Shown here piece after piece: positions 38,576 through 45,181 of a stretch of DNA of 64,000 nt (within the stretch, counting starts at the first letter, position 1; the number at the start of each line of letters is the position of its first letter). Source of the DNA: Solwaraspora sp. WMMD406 (GTDB lineage: Bacteria > Actinomycetota > Actinomycetes > Mycobacteriales > Micromonosporaceae); assembly GCF_029626025.1 (NCBI RefSeq), contig NZ_JARUBF010000001.1, positions 6,666,001-6,730,000 on the forward strand, read 5' to 3'. Under the pieces are notes generated by a model, which was given only the letters and a program-made list of their open reading frames with translations, was not told the DNA's origin and did not search any database. Made by a program: the position numbers and the translations under genes.

Positions 38576-38656
38576 GAGTGGCTCCTTGTCGATCGTGTCG
38601 GACTACTGCCTTGGTGGTGACGCAAGTCGCATTCTTCGCCGCGCCGCACCGGCTGG

Positions 38657-39820
38657 TCAGATTGCCGAGCCGGTCGTCACGTCGGCTTTCCAAAGGCGGC
38701 ACACCGGTACGATGTCCGGGTCGACCGCACACGAGGCCGAGCCCATGACCAGTTCCTCGGCAGGGCAACCACCCATGCACGAGCCGCTGACCTTGCACGA
38801 TCCACAGCTCGCCTTGGCGAGCACCTGAGTGAACAGATCTAATTCGTTGGCATCTTTGTTGAGCACCACCCGGCCATCGATCATGTTGGCGAAGTGCAGG
38901 TCGGTGTCGAACAGGAAGGAACACACATAGGCCCGCCCGTCCGGGAAGATCGAGATCCGGTCGAGGGTCCGGCCGACGCACCCCCGGTAACCGTCTGCTG
39001 CGTATCCGGCCATGCGCTCGCGGCGGGCATAGGTGGGCTGATACCAGATACGCGTCTTGTGACCTGAACCGACCCGCTCCAGTTGCTCGTAGAACTCGAT
39101 CCATTCGGCGGGTTGGACGCCCCACTCGGCGGCACCATGCCCCGAGCCGATCACGGAGAAGACGTGGTACTTGACCAGCGACACGCCCAGTTCGTCGGCG
39201 ATGTCCAGCAGGTTCAGGCAGTCACCGAGGTTGGCCTTGTTGACAGTGCAGATGATGCGGGTGTCGAAGCCGCGCCGGCACAGCTCGGCGACCGTGTCGA
39301 GGGCTTGGTCGAAGGTACCCGTGCCGCGTACCTGGTCGTGGCTTGCCGGGCTGCCGCCATCGAGGCTGATCTGCACGTACGAGAAGTCGTCGGGTTGCAT
39401 CTGAGCGAACTTCTTGCCCGCCGGGCCGAGGCCGTTGCTGGTAGTAATGACGTGCTCATAGCCTATTGCCTTGGCGTTGCGGATGATTGGGATGTAGTCG
39501 GGGTGCAGGGTGGGCTCGCCGCCGAGGATGGTCAGCTTCGAGCCGCCCATCTGTCGCCAGGTGGTCAGCGTCTTCATCACCGCCTCGTAGGGCATCTTCA
39601 GTGCCCGTTCCAGGCGGTCGCCCATGTAGCAGTGCTCGCAGCGGAGTTGGCATGCCTCGGTGATGTAGAGGTAGACGTTACGGAACCGCCCGTAGGGAAT
39701 CTTGTCAACTCGTTCGGGGGTAGCGTCGAAAGCGGAGGCCGGCAGGCGGGCGTTGCCGTACGCCTCGGTCACTGCCGCGCGGTCGCGGCGCAGCGTCGGC
39801 ATCGGTAGGACGGTGGTCAC
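38657..39820 (-). CDS. Radical SAM/SPASM domain protein
   Basis: 387-residue enzyme. The radical SAM cluster motif is C57-QLR-C61-EH-C64 with ITEA before it, followed by LTILGGEPTLHPDY (GGEP, SAM binding) and ITTSNGLG. The C-terminus is a SPASM domain with cysteines at 339, 342, 348, 352, 364 and 374 (CGSCKVSGSCMGGCPAE...), able to hold auxiliary 4Fe-4S clusters. SPASM enzymes modify peptides or small molecules. No obvious precursor peptide was found. GTG 39820 overlaps the stop of the kinase gene (GTGA) and follows GGGAG by six bases. Confidence 0.93.
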   Translation of the reverse strand: MTTVLPMPTLRRDRAAVTEAYGNARLPASAFDATPERVDKIPYGRFRNVYLYITEACQLRCEHCYMGDRLERALKMPYEAVMKTLTTWRQMGGSKLTILGGEPTLHPDYIPIIRNAKAIGYEHVITTSNGLGPAGKKFAQMQPDDFSYVQISLDGGSPASHDQVRGTGTFDQALDTVAELCRRGFDTRIICTVNKANLGDCLNLLDIADELGVSLVKYHVFSVIGSGHGAAEWGVQPAEWIEFYEQLERVGSGHKTRIWYQPTYARRERMAGYAADGYRGCVGRTLDRISIFPDGRAYVCSFLFDTDLHFANMIDGRVVLNKDANELDLFTQVLAKASCGSCKVSGSCMGGCPAEELVMGSASCAVDPDIVPVCRLWKADVTTGSAI

Positions 39821-40596
39821 GGTCGTCTCCCTGGGTCGGACGGGGCGCGATGCGCCGATGCGGGGTCGGTCAGGATGGCGAAGAAGTGCCGCGCCAGGCG
39901 TGATACCACTGGCACGGGGTGGCCGGCGTCCATTACCAAACGCGGGATGCGCAGGCGCACGGCTACGGCTGCGATCTTCGGTTGGTTGCTCCGATAGCGG
40001 GCCAGTCGCAGTGCATGCAGGTGGGGTGTGTCGGTATCCCGGCGCTGCAACGCGCCATAACAGCGAGCGCAGCGTGTCGGGTCGGAGGCGGCGGACTTGG
40101 CCGGAGCGTGGGGGTCTGCCCCGCAACCAGGACACACCTGCCTCCCGGCGACCCGCGCGGCGAGGACGACGGTATCGGCTCGAAGCTCAAGTATCGCTAC
40201 CCTGCGGTCCAGTGCCGATGCTATGCGGGCAAGGTGCCGCAACTGGAGTGCGGTGCCGGGAAAATTGTCCAGCAGGATCGGCCCACTGCCCGCCGGGAAA
40301 CGGTGTTTCAGGAAGGCCGCGTCGAGCACCCTGGCAACTGCCTCGTCGCTGACCCAGTCAAGTCGATCGACGCTCGGCGGCAGGCCGGACAGCCCATCAG
40401 GGTAGGCGCGGATGGCCTCGCGCAGCCTGAACACGGTCGCGTCCTCGTGCGGCGCGAGCGCCCGCACAACGGTGGTCTTTCCCGCACCAGGCGGCCCGAC
40501 CACGGCGATCATGCTTTGCCGCCAAGCCGAATGCGTTGACTGTCGGGCCGGTCGCGGATCGCCGATCGACGAAGACGAGGCCGCGTGCCGCGTCAC
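39817..40596 (-). CDS. Adenylate-kinase-like nucleotide kinase with zinc-type LID
   Basis: 259-residue P-loop kinase. MIAVVGPPGAGKTTV (residues 29-43) is the ATP site, ILLDNFPGT (D110) corresponds to the DGFPRT NMP site, and the LID holds C155-PG-C158 and C176-AR-C179, as in zinc-bearing adenylate kinases, followed by LARYRSNQP. The 28-residue extension before the P-loop depends on the GTG at 40596, which overlaps the stop of an upstream frame by four bases. ATG 40512 is the alternative. It probably phosphorylates a nucleotide or nucleotide-like compound of the pathway. Confidence 0.85.
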   Translation of the reverse strand: MTRHAASSSSIGDPRPARQSTHSAWRQSMIAVVGPPGAGKTTVVRALAPHEDATVFRLREAIRAYPDGLSGLPPSVDRLDWVSDEAVARVLDAAFLKHRFPAGSGPILLDNFPGTALQLRHLARIASALDRRVAILELRADTVVLAARVAGRQVCPGCGADPHAPAKSAASDPTRCARCYGALQRRDTDTPHLHALRLARYRSNQPKIAAVAVRLRIPRLVMDAGHPVPVVSRLARHFFAILTDPASAHRAPSDPGRRP

Positions 40597-40783
40597 CAGA
40601 GCTCCTTCAACCCGGCCAGGACGTGCTCAAGCTCATCTGCGGTCAAGACCGGCTCGGCGGTGGGTCCGTCACGGATCTCCCAACCACTGCGTGGCCCGAC
40701 GGACTGCCGTTCTGGTTGTTTTTCGGCTCCGGGTCCTTTGACACCATCGCTTGCTTGCCCGTGATGTCCACGTACAACTCCAC
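40593..40783 (-). pseudogene. Small gene at the head of the operon, split over two frames
   Basis: GTG 40783 follows AGGAGG by exactly six bases and opens MELYVDITGKQAMVSKDPEP, which reads to a stop at 40643 (46 codons). The frame one base back has no start of its own but ends WEIRDGPTAEPVLTADELEH... and stops at 40593, overlapping the kinase GTG by four bases like every other junction in this operon. A single -1 shift near the A-rich CCGAAAAACAACC would join both halves into a protein of about 63 residues. It may be a frameshifted gene, a sequencing error or recoding. No family was assigned. Confidence 0.5.
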
Positions 40784-40888
40784 AACAGACCTCCTGTCCA
40801 GAGCGCGTCTCTTGCAGGCGACTACTCGCTGACGAGGTCCACTTTCACCGGAAGGGGTGCCACGGCGTCACGACGCACGCTGTACATG

Positions 40889-40922
40889 TAGGGACGTCTT
40901 GGTTAGGATAAAGTCGTCCCTA
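40889..40922. promoter_or_regulatory. Operator-like inverted repeat TAGGGACG-N18-CGTCCCTA with -10 box inside
   Basis: Perfect 8-bp arms at 40889-40896 and 40915-40922 in the divergent region between the HTH regulator and the kinase operon. TAGGAT at 40904-40909 is a good -10 for the regulator gene and lies between the arms, so binding would block transcription. The same box recurs at 42744-42751. Confidence 0.6.
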
Positions 40923-40945
40923 GAAGGGTTAAGAAGGGGGTAGGC

Positions 40946-41704
40946 ATGGCGAACGACCGGCTACGGGAAGCCGTCCTGAACGCCGGCCTGACACCGCTGA
41001 GTTTGGCTGACCGTCTCGGAGTCAACCCCAAGACGGTTGAGCGGTGGATTACGCTCAACCGTGTTCCCTACCCACGCCACCGACACGCCATCGCGGGCCT
41101 GCTGAAAGAGCGTGAGGCGTACCTCTGGCCCAACGCCGCATCACCCGAACGCGTCGCACGGGTGGCGGAATCCGAGGTCGTGCACGTCTACTCCCGCCGG
41201 TCCGCCGTCCCGTACGACCTGTGGCGGCGACTTGTCGAGCAGTCCAGCGAACGAGTCGGCATACTCGTCTACGCCGGCCTGTTCCTGCCGGAACTGGTGC
41301 CTACCCTGGTCCGAGACCTTCGAGAAAAGGCGCTAGCCGGTGTCGACGTCCGGCTGCTCCTCGGAGACCCGGAGTCGGAGGCTGTAGCTCAACGAGGTGC
41401 AGAGGAGGGCATCGGCGATGCGATGGCCGGCAAGGTTCGCAACGTGCTCGCCTTCTACGGCCAGCTCAAGGAAGTACCAGCCGTTCACGCGCGGTTCCAC
41501 CGTACAACCCTCTACAACTCGATTTACCGGTTTGACAACGAGATGCTTGTCAACACGCACGCCTACGGGTTCCCAGCCGCACATGCCCCGGTCTTCCACC
41601 TCCGACGACTCTCCGGAGGTGACCTGTTCGACACCTACGCCGACAGCTTCGACCGTGTCTGGTCCAGCGCCGAACCGATTTGGCCGACACCCATGGCAGG
41701 GTAG
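40946..41704 (+). CDS. HTH (XRE-like) regulator with DUF5919 domain
   Basis: 252-residue protein. Residues 1-55 form a helix-turn-helix (TPLSLADRLGVNPKTVERWI). The rest matches DUF5919, a phospholipase-D-like fold without its catalytic HKD pair (VGILVYAGLFLPEL, VDVRLLLGDPES, FHRTTLYNSIYRFDNEMLVN). Such proteins probably sense a nucleotide-like ligand. ATG 40946 follows GAAGGGGG. It likely represses itself and the divergent kinase-radical SAM operon through the inverted repeat at 40889-40922. The Nudix gene follows after five bases. Confidence 0.87.
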   Translation: MANDRLREAVLNAGLTPLSLADRLGVNPKTVERWITLNRVPYPRHRHAIAGLLKEREAYLWPNAASPERVARVAESEVVHVYSRRSAVPYDLWRRLVEQSSERVGILVYAGLFLPELVPTLVRDLREKALAGVDVRLLLGDPESEAVAQRGAEEGIGDAMAGKVRNVLAFYGQLKEVPAVHARFHRTTLYNSIYRFDNEMLVNTHAYGFPAAHAPVFHLRRLSGGDLFDTYADSFDRVWSSAEPIWPTPMAG

Positions 41705-41709
41705 AGGCC

Positions 41710-42180
41710 GTGGCCAGGACCGAGCACTTCAACAACCCGGACGCCCCCCGACCCAACTCGATCGTTGTCGCCGTCACCGCGTTCGTCCTCGACGAGGATG
41801 ACCGTGTGCTCCTGATTCGTCGGACGGACAACGACCTGTGGGCGCTACCGGGCGGAGCGCAGGACTTCGGCGAGTACATCGCCGAGACAGCCGTACGCGA
41901 AACCAAGGAGGAAGCCGGGGTTGACATTGAAGTGACCGACATCGTCGGCCTCTACACCAACCCCAACCATGTCATCGAGTACAGCGACGGCGAGGTACGG
42001 CAGCAGTTCTCCATCTGCTTCCGCGCCCGGTACCTCTCCGGCGAACCCACCACGAGCGACGAGTCGTCCGAAGTCCGATGGGTCGCCGAGGATGACCTGA
42101 GCGGGCTGACGATCCATCCGTCCATGCGACTGCGCATCGATCACGGCTACGAGAGGCGTCCCAAGCCGTACATCGGTTAG
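41710..42180 (+). CDS. Nudix hydrolase
   Basis: 156-residue enzyme, Nudix box at residues 49-71 (GGAQDFGEYIAETAVRETKE then EAGV). The N-terminal NNPDAPRPNSIVVAVTAFV is typical of an actinobacterial Nudix group found beside HTH/DUF5919 regulators. GTG 41710 follows GTAGAGG and lies five bases after the regulator. Its end overlaps the convergent HD gene by four bases. The substrate is unknown. Confidence 0.9.
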   Translation: MARTEHFNNPDAPRPNSIVVAVTAFVLDEDDRVLLIRRTDNDLWALPGGAQDFGEYIAETAVRETKEEAGVDIEVTDIVGLYTNPNHVIEYSDGEVRQQFSICFRARYLSGEPTTSDESSEVRWVAEDDLSGLTIHPSMRLRIDHGYERRPKPYIG

Positions 42181-42728
42181 GACACCGCGAGCCGATCCGT
42201 GGTTCGGCCGACGGCTTCGAGCAGTGTCGGTCTGGCCCGTACCCAGAACCTGGTGACCAGGTGATCCGGGCCGTACCGCTCTTCGATTTCCGCCAGGCGG
42301 TCCAGAACGGCGACGTCGTGGCCGTCCGGGCCGGTCGTCATGTCCGCGTGCCAGAGGGCATCAGCCGTCAGTGACTGTTCCTGCGTGAACTCTGCGGCCA
42401 GCTCGTCTCGGAGGCCGCGTTCCTCCGCCTCGAACAGTGCGCACGAGTGGTGAGCCACCAGCGCGGCCACGCGGTCGGACAGCCCGATACGGCGTAGCCA
42501 TCGCCCGCCGTCGAGAGCGTGCAGGCCGGTATCGGCCACGCCGGGGGCGTACCCGACATCGTGTAGCCACGCGGCGGCGACCAGAGCCTCAGCGTCCGTC
42601 GGGTCCAGGACGTGACTGATCTCGCCGGCCTTCCTGGCCACGGCCTGCACATGACGCCAACGCCGAGGTAGAGCCGCAGCCAGCTGGTCCTCGGCTAGTT
42701 CAGCCGCTCGTTGCACCAGAACCGACAT
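42177..42728 (-). CDS. HD-domain metal-dependent phosphohydrolase
   Basis: 183-residue HD protein: H26 (RWRHVQAVARKAGE), the H56-D57 pair in AAAWLHDVGYAPG, H69-region LHALDGG and VAALVAHHS give a full HD metal site. Family members hydrolyse nucleotides or phosphate monoesters. With the Nudix gene tail-to-tail and a shared promoter box upstream, it probably belongs to the same regulon as the HTH/DUF5919 gene. The start is at 42728. Confidence 0.88.
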   Translation of the reverse strand: MSVLVQRAAELAEDQLAAALPRRWRHVQAVARKAGEISHVLDPTDAEALVAAAWLHDVGYAPGVADTGLHALDGGRWLRRIGLSDRVAALVAHHSCALFEAEERGLRDELAAEFTQEQSLTADALWHADMTTGPDGHDVAVLDRLAEIEERYGPDHLVTRFWVRARPTLLEAVGRTTDRLAVS

Positions 42729-42743
42729 ACCCGGAGCGTACGG

Positions 42744-42751
42744 CGTCCCTA
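42744..42751 (-). promoter_or_regulatory. TAGGGACG box upstream of the HD gene
   Basis: Single copy of the 8-bp box that forms the inverted repeat at 40889-40922, 16 bases before the HD start codon. It may place the HD gene under the same HTH regulator. Confidence 0.45.
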
Positions 42752-42836
42752 AACATCCCCGCCGGGCTTGTGGCTGTCGGTTACGCGCCCGATGCCGGCC
42801 GGCTGCCGGAATTCCGCGACGGCTGGCTGGCCCGGT

Positions 42837-42900
42837 CGTCGAGTTGAGGGCTCACGTACGTAACTCCGCGAAATAACGTGCGTGAGCCCTCAACTCGACG
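42837..42900. terminator. Long hairpin downstream of the PAP2 gene
   Basis: 25-bp arms (42837-42861 and 42876-42900) match at 24 positions around a 14-base loop. The arms read CGTCGAGTTGAGGGCTCACG on the 5' side. The location after the PAP2 stop suggests a terminator, but the length and sequence also fit a dispersed palindromic element. Confidence 0.6.
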
Positions 42901-42929
42901 CGGCACCGCGCGGCGGAGAGCGTCAGCGG

Positions 42930-43730
42930 TCAGGAGAGTCCGGCTCGGCGGTCCAGGCCGTGCGGAAGGGCAGGCAGCCTGATCTCGTCCCAGACCACCC
43001 GGCCCAGCAGCCGGGCCAGCAGCAGGCCGAGCAGCAGGCCGGTGACCGAGTCGGTCAACCAGTGGAAGCCTAGGTACGTCGTACTGCAGAACACCACCAC
43101 CACGGGCAGTACGCGCAGCGTCCAGTAGCCGGGGAACGGTCGGGCCGACCGCACCGGCCGGCCGTACGCCCGCAGCAGTCCGGTGATCAGCAGGGCGATC
43201 ACCGCGTACCAGATGACCGTGTTGACCACGTGGCCCGACGGGTAGGCCGTCGCCGGCTCGGCGGCGGTGAACAGCCGCTCGGGAAACGGGTCGTCGGGGT
43301 CGTGCGGGTAGGCCCGGGGCAGCAGCACCTTCATCGCGCCGACGGTGAGATAGGTGGCGGCGGTCGCCGCGACGACCGGCAGCAGTGGCCGTACCGACCG
43401 GACCCGGCGGGCCAGCAGCAGCGCCAGCAGCCCAGCGACCGGGATCAGCACCTGGCCGCCCTGCCCGAGGTAGTTGACCACCCGGGCCACCCAGTAGGCG
43501 GCCGGCGGGCGGTTGGCGTCCGCCCAGTCGCGGACCGCCAGGTCGAGGTCGAGCAGTCGGCCGGCGGCGAGCGCCCCGGTCACCACGACCATGCCGACCA
43601 GCAGCAGTACGTCGGGCCACCAGCCGGTCGGCCGTACCGCTCGGGTCGACCACCAGCGGCCGGTCGGCGGCCGCCGACGGGCTTCGACGGGCCGGGGCAG
43701 CGGGGCGACGGGCTCGGGCACCTTCGACAC
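42930..43730 (-). CDS. PAP2-family phosphatase, membrane
   Basis: 266-residue integral membrane phosphatase with six hydrophobic segments. The three phosphatase motifs are visible as KVLLPRAYP, TAYPSGH and STTYLGFHWLTD. The family dephosphorylates lipid phosphates such as undecaprenyl pyrophosphate or phosphatidic acid. The start is uncertain: GTG 43730 is used, but the frame is open to 43796 with no good ribosome site for either. Confidence 0.87.
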   Translation of the reverse strand: MSKVPEPVAPLPRPVEARRRPPTGRWWSTRAVRPTGWWPDVLLLVGMVVVTGALAAGRLLDLDLAVRDWADANRPPAAYWVARVVNYLGQGGQVLIPVAGLLALLLARRVRSVRPLLPVVAATAATYLTVGAMKVLLPRAYPHDPDDPFPERLFTAAEPATAYPSGHVVNTVIWYAVIALLITGLLRAYGRPVRSARPFPGYWTLRVLPVVVVFCSTTYLGFHWLTDSVTGLLLGLLLARLLGRVVWDEIRLPALPHGLDRRAGLS

Positions 43731-43869
43731 GCTACCGGGTGCGGGACGTGACGAGGCTGTGTCCGGGGAGCGACAGCTCAGCGGCAGTACTTCCACATAT
43801 AGAGTAAAAGGTGCAGATCGCCAGTGTTAGCCGAGCCACGGTAGGCGGCAACCGCAGGCCGTACCCGTC

Positions 43870-45090
43870 ATGCTTGACTCCGTGCGGATCACCTCGGCCC
43901 TTGTGGACCCAGCGCTGCTCGACCTGCCCTGGTCGACACCGCTGGAGCAGTGGCCTGCCGATCACCTGGTGGCGCTGCCGCAGGGCATCTCCCGGCACGT
44001 CGTACGGTTCGTCCGACTCGCCGGCACCGTCTACGCCGTCAAGGAGACCGGAGAGCGGGTCGCCGAACGCGAGTACGACCTGCTGCGCGCCCTGGAACGC
44101 ATCGACTTCCCCGCCGTCGAAGCGGTGGCGATCGTCGCCGACCGGACCGACGCCGACGGCGAACCCCTCGACCCGGTCCTGATCACCCGCCACCTGCAGT
44201 TCTCCCTGCCGTACCGGGCGCTGTTCTCCAACCAGCTGCGTCCCGAGACGCTGGCCAGACTGCTCGACGCCCTCGCCGCGCTGATCGTCCGGATGCACCT
44301 CACCGGCTTCTTCTGGGGCGACTGCTCGCTGTCGAACACCCTGTTCCGCCGCGACGCGGGCGCGTTCGCCGCCTATCTGGTCGACGCCGAGACCGGCGCG
44401 CTGCGACCGAGCCTGTCCAACGGCCAACGCGGCGAGGACCTGGAGATCGCCCGGGTGAACATCTTCGGCGAGGCGCTCGACCTGCAGGCCGCCGGCCTGC
44501 TGCACGACTCGATCGACCCGGAAACCGTCGCCGACGAGGTCGTCACCCGCTACGAACGCCTCTGGCACGAGATCACCTACGAACAGCACGTCGAACGCGA
44601 GTCGCGGCACGACATCGAACGGCGGATCCGCCGCCTCAACGAACTCGGCTTCGACGTGGCCGAAGTGGCGATGTCCCTGGTCGATCAGGGCTCCTACCTG
44701 GTACGCCCCAAGGTGGTCGACGCCGGCTACCACACCCGGCGGCTGCTGCGGCTGACCGGGCTGGACGCCGAAGAAAACCAGGCCCGCCGTCTGTTGAACG
44801 ACCTGGACGCCTACCGGGCGGAGAGCGACCTGACCGACGAACAGCAGGCCGCGCACCGCTGGCTCACCGAAGTCTTCGAGCCGGTCGTACGGGCGGTTCC
44901 CGCACACCTGCGCCGCAAGGTCGAACCGTCCGAACTCTTCGCGCAGGTCATCGAGCACCGGTGGCGGCTGTCCGAACAGGCCGGCCGGGACGTCGGGCTG
45001 GCCCCGGCGGTCCAGTCCTTCCTCGCCGACGTGCTCGTGCACTACCCCGACGAGCAGGCCGTGCTCGGCGTCGAGGTGCCGGTCGGCTGA
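43870..45090 (+). CDS. DUF4032 protein with kinase-like fold
   Basis: 406-residue cytoplasmic protein matching DUF4032. The N-terminal 220 residues look like a divergent lipopolysaccharide-kinase/APH fold: VYAVKETGERVAEREYDLL (Lys and Glu of an ATP site) and HLTGFFWGDCSLSNTLFRRD with LVDAETGAL (catalytic loop and metal-binding DxE). The C-terminal half is helical. Function is not established, and catalysis is uncertain. Start ATG 43870. Confidence 0.85.
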   Translation: MLDSVRITSALVDPALLDLPWSTPLEQWPADHLVALPQGISRHVVRFVRLAGTVYAVKETGERVAEREYDLLRALERIDFPAVEAVAIVADRTDADGEPLDPVLITRHLQFSLPYRALFSNQLRPETLARLLDALAALIVRMHLTGFFWGDCSLSNTLFRRDAGAFAAYLVDAETGALRPSLSNGQRGEDLEIARVNIFGEALDLQAAGLLHDSIDPETVADEVVTRYERLWHEITYEQHVERESRHDIERRIRRLNELGFDVAEVAMSLVDQGSYLVRPKVVDAGYHTRRLLRLTGLDAEENQARRLLNDLDAYRAESDLTDEQQAAHRWLTEVFEPVVRAVPAHLRRKVEPSELFAQVIEHRWRLSEQAGRDVGLAPAVQSFLADVLVHYPDEQAVLGVEVPVG

Positions 45091-45180
45091 CCGTCACCCA
45101 AGGCACGACCGTCACCCAAGGCACGACCGCCACCCAAGGCACGACCGTCACCCAAGGCACGACCGTCACCGGAGGCGCGG
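45091..45180. repeat. Five tandem 18-bp repeats (CCGTCACCCAAGGCACGA)
   Basis: Units start at 45091, 45109, 45127, 45145 and 45163. The first, second and fourth are identical, the third has one change and the last is degenerate. They fill the gap between the stops of the convergent DUF4032 and RCK genes. Confidence 0.92.
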
Positions 45181-45181
45181 C

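Noticed and set aside
38657..39820. Radical SAM protein considered as a prokaryotic viperin beside a nucleotide kinase
   Set aside because: The cluster motif context differs from viperin and the C-terminus is a SPASM domain with six cysteines, which viperins lack.
40640..40783. Programmed -1 frameshifting in the split small gene
   Set aside because: CCG AAA AAC is not a true slippery heptamer (the base before AAA is G) and no downstream pseudoknot was evident. Kept only as one possibility among others.
34377..42751. Integrative conjugative element of pSAM2 type
   Set aside because: No integrase, excisionase, replication initiator, FtsK-like transfer gene or attachment repeats were found, and the tRNA-Thr is 9 kb away without a duplicated 3' end.
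45091..45180. Tandem 18-bp repeats considered as a CRISPR array
   Set aside because: The units are directly adjacent without spacers and there are no cas genes.
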